Source: Halothiobacillus sp. (GTDB lineage Bacteria; Pseudomonadota; Gammaproteobacteria; Halothiobacillales; Halothiobacillaceae). From it: a DNA stretch of 58,878 nucleotides. The translations under genes were made by a program, and so were the position numbers. The DNA lies in NCBI RefSeq assembly GCF_028710545.1, contig NZ_JAQTTX010000012.1:1-58878 (forward strand), read 5' to 3'. Of this stretch, positions 7,670 to 15,002 are shown one piece after another. Within the stretch, counting starts at the first letter, position 1. Each line of letters opens with the position of its first letter. The notes beneath the pieces were generated by a model that saw nothing but the letters and a program-made list of their open reading frames with translations, was not told the origin of the DNA and searched no databases.

Positions 7670-8635
7670 TCAGAACAATCGGGCGCGTTTGAACAGGTAG
7701 ATGAGAACGGCGCCCAGTACCCCCAGTAGCAGGGCGAAGATACCAAAGGCCCACGGATGCCCCTGATTGCCCGGAATACCGTCGATATTGACCCCGAACA
7801 GGCCGGTAATGAACGTCAACGGCAGGAAAATGGCTGATAGCGCGGTGAGGAAGGTCAGTTGTTTGTTCAGTTCATTGTTGGAGCGGGTCTGCAACTGTTC
7901 CTGAATAATGCGCATTTGGTCGCGGGAGGCATCCAGTACCTCAAGATAGCGAGTCAGTCTGTTTTCCGCTTCGCGCAGGCGCTGGATCGGCCCTTTCTTC
8001 ATCCAGATCAGATGGCTGCCGATGACCGTGAGCAATGCATCCCGTTGTGGCCCCAGGTAACGTCGCAGGGTGAGAATCATCGTGCGCAGATCGGCCAGGT
8101 CACGGTCGGATACCGGTTCGACATCTTCACTGATCAGCATGATTTTTTCGTAATTGTCGGTGAGTTCGTCGATTTCTTCGATCGTATCCAGCATGTTGTC
8201 GTTCAGAAGTTCGACGAGCCGCGTGACAAATTGACCGGCATCTTTGGGCGCATTGTTGGTTTCCATATCGCGCTGCAACGTATTGACCGCCTGCAAGGTG
8301 CGCAAATGAGTGCTGATGATGAGCTTTGGTGTGATCCAGAGCCGGATACCGATCATGTCATCCGGTTCTTGCCCCGGGTTGTGGTTGATGCCGCGCAGCG
8401 TCAGCAGCAGCCCCTGATCGAGAATCAAGGCCCGTGGCCGGGTCACTTCGGCCAATAGCGTGTCCTGAACCGTGCTGTCCAGATCGATTTGACTACGTAT
8501 CCATTCCTCGGCTTCAGGCTGGGTGTAATTCAGGTGCACCCAGACTGGTCCCGCGCAGGGCGTTTCATCTGAAAGGGGAAGCAGGCGTGCTGTGCCATCG
8601 CCCTGCAAATGCCAGGTATAGAAATCGGTCGTCAC
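7670..8635 (-). CDS. zntB: ZntB-like CorA-family zinc/magnesium transporter
   Basis: This 321-residue inner-membrane protein belongs to the CorA/MIT family: a large cytoplasmic alpha-beta funnel domain, a long stalk helix and two C-terminal membrane helices. Between the helices the selectivity loop reads FGVNIDGIPG, carrying the family GxN signature with the extension typical of ZntB, which moves zinc. GTG at 8635 is chosen because a GAGAG site precedes it by eight bases and it matches the usual domain start; TTG at 8680 would add fifteen residues. zur, a probable zinc repressor, lies about 700 bases away on the same strand, consistent with zinc as substrate. Confidence 0.85.
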   Translation of the reverse strand: MTTDFYTWHLQGDGTARLLPLSDETPCAGPVWVHLNYTQPEAEEWIRSQIDLDSTVQDTLLAEVTRPRALILDQGLLLTLRGINHNPGQEPDDMIGIRLWITPKLIISTHLRTLQAVNTLQRDMETNNAPKDAGQFVTRLVELLNDNMLDTIEEIDELTDNYEKIMLISEDVEPVSDRDLADLRTMILTLRRYLGPQRDALLTVIGSHLIWMKKGPIQRLREAENRLTRYLEVLDASRDQMRIIQEQLQTRSNNELNKQLTFLTALSAIFLPLTFITGLFGVNIDGIPGNQGHPWAFGIFALLLGVLGAVLIYLFKRARLF

Positions 8636-8706
8636 TGGGAATGCTCTCGATCGGATGATGAATGTCGGCCAAATGTCCAAAGATGGGATCTGAACCCATT
8701 AAAAAA

Positions 8707-9297
8707 CTATGATTTGATCGCTCTATGAATGGTGTAGTTCTGGCCCTGTTTGATTTTTTCGTAGTTGCCGAACTGTTCCTTGAATGTGCGCTTGAAGTAG
8801 TCGCGAAGGCCATTGATGCTCACAAACCAGATATCCCCGCCGGGGTTGAGCGCCTCGGCAGCATCCCAGAGCATGATCGACCACATCTCCTTGCCCACCT
8901 TGGCGGGTACGTTCGATACGATGCGATCAACATGTTGGCCGCGCAGGGCATCGAGACCGTTGCTGGGCTTGACGACGACGTTGCCCAAATGATTGCGTTG
9001 GGCATTGCTTGCCGCAAACGCGCAGGCGACGAAGTCCTTGTCGAGCAAAATCACTTCTGCCTCGGGTTGAGCCTTCGCGAGAGCCAGCCCGATCGGGCCA
9101 TAGCCGCAGCCTAAGTCCACAATAGTCTGGCCGGGTTTCGGCGCATCCAGAAAACCCATCAGTAAACGCGTGCCTTCGTCGATTTCACGCGGGGAAAACA
9201 ATCCCCAGGTGGAATGCAGCGTGAGTGATTGATTCATCAGCGTGGTGGTTTGAACCAGATCGGCACGAAGTTGGGCGATTTCTTGGGGCGTAGGCAT
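8707..9297 (-). CDS. RsmC-like class I SAM methyltransferase
   Basis: This 196-residue protein is a single-domain methyltransferase of the RsmC/RlmG (MTS) type, which methylates guanine in rRNA. It shows the early LFSPREIDEGTRLL segment of this family, the SAM motif I VDLGCGYGPIGLALA (about 60-74) and acidic LLDKD. The catalytic motif, normally NPPF, reads SNVPAK here, a deviation that may mean a different base or amino acid substrate. E. coli RsmC is 343 residues with a duplicated N-terminal domain, absent here, so the protein resembles the short stand-alone versions found across bacteria. Exact target is unknown. Confidence 0.82.
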   Translation of the reverse strand: MPTPQEIAQLRADLVQTTTLMNQSLTLHSTWGLFSPREIDEGTRLLMGFLDAPKPGQTIVDLGCGYGPIGLALAKAQPEAEVILLDKDFVACAFAASNAQRNHLGNVVVKPSNGLDALRGQHVDRIVSNVPAKVGKEMWSIMLWDAAEALNPGGDIWFVSINGLRDYFKRTFKEQFGNYEKIKQGQNYTIHRAIKS

Positions 9298-9366
9298 GAG
9301 AAGACCAGATGTGGCGGAAATGACGGGGGTATTTTAGCTTGAAGTCAGCAGTGATGCGGACTTCTT

Positions 9367-9828
9367 TCATCCCAGCCTTTGGCAGGTCGCGCATAGACCG
9401 TGCAGCTCGATGGACTGGTGCGTCACTTTGAATTTCTCCGCAAGAGTGAGCGCGCTCAGGATGCCATTGAGGGGCTCGCTGGCTGCTTCGTTAATCGTGC
9501 CGCATTGGTCGCAGATCATCAAAATGGCCTGATGCTGCGTGTCCGGATGATGGCAGCCGATGAACGCGTTCAAACTCTCGATGCGATGAATCAATCCGTG
9601 TGCCAGCAAAAAATCCAGTGCGCGATAAACGGTGGGCGGCTTGATCAGGCTGCCTTCGCTTGAGAGACGTGCAATCAAATCATAGGCTTTCGTCGCCTCG
9701 TGATTCGCCCATATTTCCGTCAGCACGGCACGCCGGATGGGGGTTAATCGCGCGCCACGTGCAAGACATACTTCTTCCGCATGTGCAAGTGCGAAGGTGG
9801 CGCAGTCGTGTTGATTGAGGCAACTCAT
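9367..9828 (-). CDS. zur: Fur-family repressor, probably Zur
   Basis: This 153-residue protein is a Fur-family metalloregulator. The N-terminal winged helix includes RLTPIRRAVL and PPTVYRALDFLL; the C-terminal dimer domain has the structural zinc site CDQC (106, 109) and CATC (146, 149) and the histidine-rich GCHHPDTQHQ stretch of the regulatory site. The Cys at residue 92 next to HH, and the overall pattern, fit Zur better than Fur, so it likely represses zinc uptake genes when zinc is bound. Its nearness to zntB supports this. No zinc importer genes lie in the window, and I could not identify a clear Zur box in the upstream region. Confidence 0.82.
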   Translation of the reverse strand: MSCLNQHDCATFALAHAEEVCLARGARLTPIRRAVLTEIWANHEATKAYDLIARLSSEGSLIKPPTVYRALDFLLAHGLIHRIESLNAFIGCHHPDTQHQAILMICDQCGTINEAASEPLNGILSALTLAEKFKVTHQSIELHGLCATCQRLG

Positions 9829-10063
9829 GGGGTCCGGTCGTGTCCTTGGAGCGAAGAAGTAATGATTCTGGCTCCCTGCTGGAGATTCGCGTGCAGGCTG
9901 TGGTGTCGAAATCGCGCCGAACCGACAAGCAAATCCAGGGGCTCATTTAAAGAATCAATAATCATGGTATTGAAATCTTTCATTGCACTGACCAAGATCA
10001 TAGCAGGAGTCATGCTCGGTCATCCGGTCGAGTCGTTCTATCCTAGTTGGGAGTCAGATAAAA

Positions 10064-11101
10064 ATGAGATCAAAGACAATGAAATCAATTACAGAACCTA
10101 TGCCCCGTCGACGCTTTTTGCAATCCGTAGGCTTCGTGGCCGGAGCGACCATGTTGCCAGCGGCTTTTTCCGCGCGTGTTTTTGCAGAGGAGAATCTGGT
10201 TATTGCCGGGCCGAAGGTGCCTGACATCAAGCCTACCCAGTTGGCTGAGCACGTATTCTGCATTGTCTCACCTTGGGGTTTCCCCTCGGCGGAGAATCAG
10301 GGGATGATGAGTAACGTGACTTTCGTGAACACGAAAAAAGGCGTGGTCATTATCGATAGCGGTGCTTCCCGGCAAATCGGGGAGATGGCCCTGCGCCAGA
10401 TTCGTCAAATCACGAACGCGCCGGTAGTAGCCGTGATCAACACGCATTATCACGGTGATCACTGGTTGGGGAATCATGCCTTCGTGAATGAGAACCCCGA
10501 TGTCCCTCTTTATGCGCATGAGAAAACCATCTCGGCCATCAAGACCGGGCAAGGTGAGTTCTGGCGCAACCTGATGGAGCGTTCGACCGACAACGCCACC
10601 ATAGGCACGGCCGTCACGCCGCCTACACTGGCATTGAGCCATGGCGACGTTCTGGATTTCGGCGATACGAAAATCAAGGTGCATTTCTACGGTACGGCGC
10701 ATACGCCCTCCGATATCAGTCTGGAAATCGTGGGGCACAATATCGTTCATGTCGGTGATGTCGCGATGGATAATCGAATCGCATTCATGGACGATGGCAG
10801 TTTCCGCGGGACATTCAAAAATTATGATGCGCTGGAAGCGGCGGTGCCGGGGGCATTGTGGATTCCCGCACATGGGCATCCCGGCAAGCAGGTTCTTGCG
10901 CACAACCGGGAATTGTTCGAGGGGATTTACCAGTCTGCACAAAAGGCCGTCGAGCAGATGGGCGGGCAGGAATTGGCCAAATCTTTGGCACTTGAAGATC
11001 CGCGCGTGAAAAAATACGCACCGGTAACCAAAGGCTTCGATGAAAACATAGGCAAGTACACCTCACTTGCTTACCTCGAAGCTGAGTCGGCTTCATTCTG
11101 A
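10064..11101 (+). CDS. Tat-exported metallo-beta-lactamase-fold hydrolase (SoxH-like)
   Basis: This 345-residue protein begins with a twin-arginine signal (RRRFLQS at about residues 15-21, hydrophobic stretch to ARVFA at 41), so it is exported folded to the periplasm. The zinc motif THYHGDH (His128, His130, Asp132, His133) and later ligands in YGTAHTPSD, GDVAMD and PAHGHPG mark a binuclear metallo-beta-lactamase hydrolase. SoxH and related sulfur-cluster proteins share this architecture; quinoprotein-associated hydrolases are a close alternative. Its substrate is unknown, but thiol esters or sulfur compounds fit the context. It heads a sulfur island with YeeE/YedE transporters and a rhodanese on the same strand. 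Confidence 0.85.
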   Translation: MRSKTMKSITEPMPRRRFLQSVGFVAGATMLPAAFSARVFAEENLVIAGPKVPDIKPTQLAEHVFCIVSPWGFPSAENQGMMSNVTFVNTKKGVVIIDSGASRQIGEMALRQIRQITNAPVVAVINTHYHGDHWLGNHAFVNENPDVPLYAHEKTISAIKTGQGEFWRNLMERSTDNATIGTAVTPPTLALSHGDVLDFGDTKIKVHFYGTAHTPSDISLEIVGHNIVHVGDVAMDNRIAFMDDGSFRGTFKNYDALEAAVPGALWIPAHGHPGKQVLAHNRELFEGIYQSAQKAVEQMGGQELAKSLALEDPRVKKYAPVTKGFDENIGKYTSLAYLEAESASF

Positions 11102-11237
11102 AATGCTGTTGAATGATAAGATCTTTAGTGCATCAATAGATAGGGCGAATGGTTCAATCAAACATATCGATTGGGCGTTTACCCTGTCTTTAGGCTAAAA
11201 GGTCAGATGGCATCGATAGTAGAAAAAGGAGTGATAT

Positions 11238-11762
11238 ATGTCTGATGGTTCGTCGGTTCGTCCGCTGTGGCCGCCTCTGGTCGCTGGGTTGGTGCTCGGA
11301 TTGGTTCTTATCCTTACCTTCGTTCTCGTCGGGAATGGTGTCGGGGCCTCGGGTACGTTCGCCAGTATTGCCGCCTGGTTGGGGATGCAGATCGCACCGG
11401 CGGCAACGCAGTCCAATGGTTATCTTGGCGGCATGGTTGCGCATGGCGCCAACCCGTTTGCGAGCTGGATCGTCGTCGAGGTTGTCGGGGTCGCCATCGG
11501 CGCGCTTCTGGCTGCTGCCAGCGCAGGGCGCTTCAAACTGAAAGTCGATACGGGCGCCGGCAAAATCGGCGTGGCACCGCGCCTGGCTCTGGCGCTGCTC
11601 GGTGGCGTGTTGGCAGGGTTCGGTTCTCGCCTTGCGGCTGGTTGCACGAGCGGTGTCGGTTTGTCCGGTACAGCAATGCTCGGCATCGGTGGATTTATCT
11701 TCCTCGTGGTCTTCTTTTTGGTTGGCCTTGGTATGAGCGCACTGTTGCGGAGGGTCTGGTAA
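11238..11762 (+). CDS. YeeE/YedE family transporter, N-terminal-half type
   Basis: This 174-residue protein is an inner-membrane half-size YeeE/YedE transporter. The family signature GFGSRLAAGCTSG holds the conserved Cys that in the full-length thiosulfate importer TsuA relays the substrate. It has about four to five hydrophobic helices. A GGAG site precedes the ATG. Its stop overlaps the start of the next gene (TAATG), so the two halves are co-translated and should form one pore, as in split PmpA/PmpB-type pairs. Import of thiosulfate or another sulfur species is the family expectation and fits this sulfur-oxidising context. Confidence 0.9.
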   Translation: MSDGSSVRPLWPPLVAGLVLGLVLILTFVLVGNGVGASGTFASIAAWLGMQIAPAATQSNGYLGGMVAHGANPFASWIVVEVVGVAIGALLAAASAGRFKLKVDTGAGKIGVAPRLALALLGGVLAGFGSRLAAGCTSGVGLSGTAMLGIGGFIFLVVFFLVGLGMSALLRRVW

Positions 11763-12418
11763 TGGATTATGGAGTAGCAGGTACTGCACTGGCTTCGGGG
11801 ATTCTGTTCGGCTATGTGCTGGAGCAGGCGGGTTTCGGGTCTCCGTGCAAGCTGACGGCTCAGTTCCGCCTGACAGACTGGTCTGTCTTCAAGGTCATGT
11901 TTACGGCCATCATCGTGGCTTCTCTGGGTATTCTTCTCCTGCAAACCGGAAATTACTTCGGTTCCAAGGGATTCTTCGTGCCAACCACGTTCCTCTGGGC
12001 TACGGTTTCCGGGGCTGCCCTGATCGGAGCCGGTTTCGCAATCGGTGGCTACTGCCCTGGCACTTCGGTTGTTGGCTTCATGTCGGGACGGATCGATGGT
12101 CTGGTCTTTATGGTGGGCATGGTGCTGGGGATTTTCGGTTTTGCGTCTGTGTACGATAGCGCCCTGATCCAGTCCATTTTGCATTCGGCGCAATTCACTG
12201 CCAAAACCTTGCCACAGTATCTCGGAGTTTCACCTTGGCTGATCTGGGCCGTTATGGTGTTGGTCGCCATAGGTGGCTTCGCGCTGGGTCGGGTATTGGA
12301 GCGCCGGACTCATGGTGTGATTACCGCAGAAGATATCGTGGATGAAACTGATCCGACGATTTCCTTCGATGGAGAGGGTAGTGCGGTCCATGGTAATCTT
12401 GGCTCGCGCGCGGCTTAA
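11762..12418 (+). CDS. YeeE/YedE family transporter, C-terminal-half type
   Basis: This 218-residue protein is the partner of the preceding half transporter. It carries the two other cysteine motifs of the family, EQAGFGSPCKL near the N-terminus and IGGYCPGTSVVG in the middle, with five or so membrane helices and a hydrophilic acidic C-terminal tail. The ATG at 11762 overlaps the previous stop by one base. Together the pair supplies the conserved cysteines that a full-length TsuA-like thiosulfate channel has in one chain. An out-of-frame upstream reading that merges with the first half in another frame is not coding. Confidence 0.9.
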   Translation: MDYGVAGTALASGILFGYVLEQAGFGSPCKLTAQFRLTDWSVFKVMFTAIIVASLGILLLQTGNYFGSKGFFVPTTFLWATVSGAALIGAGFAIGGYCPGTSVVGFMSGRIDGLVFMVGMVLGIFGFASVYDSALIQSILHSAQFTAKTLPQYLGVSPWLIWAVMVLVAIGGFALGRVLERRTHGVITAEDIVDETDPTISFDGEGSAVHGNLGSRAA

Positions 12419-12498
12419 ATATTGGCCTGTTGCGTTCGAATTAAGTGCACACTCTCATTCAGAACATTGCGAATAACGACTTTTAGGGGATTTGATTC

Positions 12499-12951
12499 AT
12501 GACTCAACAGGATAAAAAAATGATGCGTTCCAAGTCACGACGTTTTCTTTCCGCTTCTGTTCCGGCGTTGGCCGTAGCAATCACCGCAGCTGCCGTGGCA
12601 CCTTCGCCAGTGAGCGTGCTGTCTGTTATTCCGACTGCCCAAGCCCGAGGTGAGAATCCTTGTGCACCGGCCAGTCGCGGTGGTAATCCCTGCGCGCCGG
12701 CAAGTCGCGGTGGTAATCCCTGCGCGCCGGCAAGTCGCGGTGGTAATCCCTGCGCGCCGGCAAGTCGCGGCGGCAATCCCTGTGCACCGGCCAGTCGTGG
12801 CGGCAATCCCTGTGCACCGGCAAGTCGCGGTGGCAATCCCTGTGCGCCGGCCAGTCGCGGTGGCAATCCCTGCGCACCGGCAAGTCGTGGTGGTAATCCC
12901 TGCGCGCCGGCAAGTCGCGGTGGCAATCCCTGCGCACCAGGTGGTCGATAA
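12499..12951 (+). CDS. Secreted NPCAP decapeptide-repeat protein
   Basis: This 150-residue protein has a long signal peptide (basic start, hydrophobic region about 20-46, cleavage predicted after TAQA) and a mature part made almost wholly of ten tandem decapeptides GGNPCAPASR (residues 51-150), one Cys and one Arg in each; the first begins GE and the last ends GGR. The ribosome site AGGGGA lies eight bases before the ATG. I know of no function for it. Ten evenly spaced cysteines in an exported basic chain could bind metal or carry sulfane sulfur, which would suit its place after the sulfur transporters and before a rhodanese. Differences between central repeats are all synonymous, so the peptide is under selection. 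Confidence 0.88.
   Translation: MTQQDKKMMRSKSRRFLSASVPALAVAITAAAVAPSPVSVLSVIPTAQARGENPCAPASRGGNPCAPASRGGNPCAPASRGGNPCAPASRGGNPCAPASRGGNPCAPASRGGNPCAPASRGGNPCAPASRGGNPCAPASRGGNPCAPGGR
12649..12948 (+). repeat. Ten tandem 30-bp coding repeats
   Basis: Ten in-phase 30-base units encode the NPCAP decapeptides. The units starting at 12679, 12709, 12739 and 12889 are identical; the other full central units differ from them only at third codon positions (GGT/GGC, TGC/TGT, GCG/GCA, GCA/GCC, CGC/CGT). Because the unit is a multiple of three without stops, several other frames on both strands also stay open here. Confidence 0.97.
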
Positions 12952-13015
12952 TCCAGGTTGAATCCGAACGATCCACAATGAGTTCCAAGTCAGTACGTGG
13001 TCGAGAGCATTCAGT

Positions 13016-13726
13016 GTGACGATCTCTGCCTTATGCCCGCTGGATGATTATCGGGATTGGCTGATTCAGCTTCCTGAGCCGGATTTCGACGAGCTCGTAT
13101 CTGCGGCTCAGGAATTTTTCGATATCAATCAGGCCCTGATCAATGATCAGCAAACAATTCTGGGTGAGTTGCTCAGAGATGAGCCTGATTCGCCCGTGCT
13201 CCGCTGGCAGCACTATCCCTCAGGAGATGTGTCGGACCCGGATACGGGGGCAATGTATTACTACCATGCGCATGCTGATGGTGAGCGTCCTTGTGATGAG
13301 CATGGCCATTTTCATCTGTTTATTCGTCCGGAACCGAGTGCCCGATTCAGTCATTTCGTAGGTGTTTCCGTCGATGCGCGAGGTGCCGTACGTTCCCTGT
13401 TCACAACCAATCGCTGGGTGACGGACGAGCACTTTCGTTCCGCGAATGATTTGGTTTCCCTGTTGCCCGACGCGTTTGTCGTTAATCGTGCACGCCCATC
13501 CTGGTTGATTTCCCGTTGGTTGATGATGTTGGTTCGTTTGTGCGAACCGCATATTCAGCGATTGCTCATCGCGCGGGATGAATTTCTGGGCTGGACCGGG
13601 GAAGGTGAACTGCCGGTCGAGATTGCCGAAGACCGATCAAAACAGGTGTTGAGCGAAGAGTTTATTGATATCTATGCGATTTTAACGACAGTGCAACACA
13701 TGGGGGTGCAGCGTTATTCGGCATAA
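13016..13726 (+). CDS. DUF6969-like protein
   Basis: This 236-residue protein is not functionally known. The middle holds the pattern WQHYPSGDVSDPDTG, then YYYHAHADGE and EHGHFHLF, which I associate with the DUF6969 family; the clustered histidines could bind a metal. No signal peptide or sure membrane helix is seen, so it is probably cytoplasmic; a hydrophobic stretch near LISRWLMMLVRL is amphipathic. It begins with GTG after a GAGAG site, 64 bases after the NPCAP repeat gene, and is followed by a terminator, so it may end the operon of transporters and repeat protein. A link to sulfur metabolism is inferred only from position. Confidence 0.72.
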   Translation: MTISALCPLDDYRDWLIQLPEPDFDELVSAAQEFFDINQALINDQQTILGELLRDEPDSPVLRWQHYPSGDVSDPDTGAMYYYHAHADGERPCDEHGHFHLFIRPEPSARFSHFVGVSVDARGAVRSLFTTNRWVTDEHFRSANDLVSLLPDAFVVNRARPSWLISRWLMMLVRLCEPHIQRLLIARDEFLGWTGEGELPVEIAEDRSKQVLSEEFIDIYAILTTVQHMGVQRYSA

Positions 13727-13727
13727 A

Positions 13728-13763
13728 AAAACACACATTGTCACGATCTGGTCGGTGTGTTTT
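13728..13763 (+). terminator. Possible bidirectional terminator
   Basis: AAAACACAC (13728-13736) pairs with GTGTGTTTT (13755-13763) across an 18-base loop, giving an A-run before and a T-run within the stem. It starts two bases after the stop of the DUF6969-like gene. The large loop and AT-rich stem make it weaker than the other terminators here. A second hairpin, GATGCAA (13771-13777) with TTGCATC (13787-13793), follows in the leader of the rhodanese gene. Confidence 0.45.
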
Positions 13764-13861
13764 GATAGGCGATGCAACTTTCTGGTTTGCATCTCATGGG
13801 GTGGTTGGATGCGCCGTAGGCTATCTGACAGTTAAATGTTCTAAAGAAGGAGTTTTGACGA

Positions 13862-14851
13862 ATGAATTTCAAGAAGTTTGTATTTGTGCCCGCTGTGATC
13901 GCGGCATCGTTCGCGGCACAAAGCGCGTTTGCGGTTACTGTGCCTGGGCCGTTGGTTGATCCGGCTTGGCTGAACGCACATTTGAACGACGTCAAGGTGC
14001 TGCAGGTCAGTGGCACCATGAAAGATTTCACGACCGCCCCTGAGATCAAAGAGATTAAGGGCAAGAAAGTTGCCGTGACCGTGAGCGGGCATGTACCGGG
14101 CGCATCGTTTGTCGATTTCAAGGCGATCCGTGTCACGCGTGACATCGATGGCAAGAAGGTCAAAGGTGTTATCCCTGAAAAGGCGGCCTTCGAGAAACTG
14201 GTTCAATCATGGGGCGTGAACAAGGATCAGCCCATCGTGATCGTGCCCAAAGGTCTTTCGACCGGTGATGTTGACGAGGCCACTCGTTTGTACTGGCAGT
14301 TGAAATACTACGGTCAGGACAACATGGCCATTTTGAACGGCGGTATGGCCCAATGGTTGGCAGACGGCATGCCAGCGGCAACCGATTCACCTGCCGCTTC
14401 CGCGGGCAACTGGGTTGCTACTGCCGAGCGCAAGAATATTCTTGCGACTTATCAGGATGTCAAAAAAGCCCTTGAACAACCAGGCGCTGTCGAGCTTGCC
14501 GACGCCCGTCCAACCAACCAGTACATGGGGGTTTTTACCAAACCCAAAGAACTGTCTGGTCATCTGCCTGGTGCGAAGAACGTTCCGCCAGATTTACTGA
14601 CCACTGCCGATGGGGCTTCTGCACGCTTCCTGCCCAAAGCCAGCTATGAATCCATGTTCAAAGCGGTCGGTTTGAATCCGGGTAAGGAGATCGTCGACTA
14701 CTGCAACACCGGTCATCTGGCCTCTGGTCTGTGGTTTGTGACCCATGAAATCGTGGGTGACAAGAAAGCCCGTCTTTATGATGGTTCGCTCGTTGAGTAC
14801 AGCCAGTATGAAGGCGCCAAGACGATTGATCCGGCCAAGCTGGGCAAGTGA
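13862..14851 (+). CDS. Periplasmic tandem-domain rhodanese (sulfurtransferase)
   Basis: This 329-residue sulfurtransferase has a clear signal peptide (cut after QSAFA) and two rhodanese domains. The C-terminal domain has the active loop CNTGHLA with Cys281; the N-terminal domain lacks an equivalent Cys (VPKGLSTGDV in its place), the usual arrangement of thiosulfate and mercaptopyruvate sulfurtransferases. It would move sulfane sulfur in the periplasm, for instance from thiosulfate to a thiol acceptor. An AAGGAG site lies upstream of the ATG, and a terminator follows. It is the last gene of the sulfur island and is convergent with prkB. Confidence 0.93.
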   Translation: MNFKKFVFVPAVIAASFAAQSAFAVTVPGPLVDPAWLNAHLNDVKVLQVSGTMKDFTTAPEIKEIKGKKVAVTVSGHVPGASFVDFKAIRVTRDIDGKKVKGVIPEKAAFEKLVQSWGVNKDQPIVIVPKGLSTGDVDEATRLYWQLKYYGQDNMAILNGGMAQWLADGMPAATDSPAASAGNWVATAERKNILATYQDVKKALEQPGAVELADARPTNQYMGVFTKPKELSGHLPGAKNVPPDLLTTADGASARFLPKASYESMFKAVGLNPGKEIVDYCNTGHLASGLWFVTHEIVGDKKARLYDGSLVEYSQYEGAKTIDPAKLGK

Positions 14852-14894
14852 TCTTCCTTTAACTCGTCATCTGTTTTAACGAGTCGATTAAAAG

Positions 14895-14917
14895 GCGCCC
14901 TTTACGGGCGCATTTTT
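14895..14917 (+). terminator. Terminator of the rhodanese gene
   Basis: GCGCCC (14895-14900) pairs with GGGCGC (14906-14911) around TTTAC and is followed by a run of five T (14913-14917). A second weaker hairpin, ACTCGT (14862-14867) with ACGAGT (14879-14884), lies just before it. Confidence 0.85.
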
Positions 14918-14950
14918 GTTTGGAAGCCAGACCGTGGCGGATGTGGCCAA

Positions 14951-14980
14951 TAAAAAACCCGCTGAATACAGCGGGTTTTC
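14951..14980 (-). terminator. Terminator of prkB, probably bidirectional
   Basis: ACCCGCTG (14957-14964) and CAGCGGGT (14969-14976) form a perfect 8-bp stem with a four-base loop. On the minus strand the stem is followed by a run of T (A-run at 14952-14957 on plus), ending prkB; four T follow on the plus strand as well. Confidence 0.9.
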
Positions 14981-15002
14981 TTGATTGACCGGAGAGCCGT
15001 TA

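Noticed and set aside
11267..12418. 383-codon frame spanning both YeeE/YedE halves
   Set aside because: Its first part is out of frame with the first half transporter and reads as Arg/Trp-rich sequence. Only the part from 11762 is real; the pair is two genes, not a fusion.
12504..12926. Long minus-strand open frame with LPPRLAGAQG repeats opposite the NPCAP gene
   Set aside because: It is a by-product of a 30-base repeat that has no stops in several frames. It lacks a ribosome site, and codon changes among repeats are silent only in the plus-strand NPCAP frame.
12649..12948. CRISPR array
   Set aside because: The repeat units are 30 bases long but have no spacers between them, stay in phase as codons and follow a signal peptide, so they are a coding tandem repeat.
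12535..12988. Other open frames across the repeat (minus strand, and plus frame two)
   Set aside because: Same reason: they are open because the repeat length is a multiple of three; they have no start context or family resemblance.
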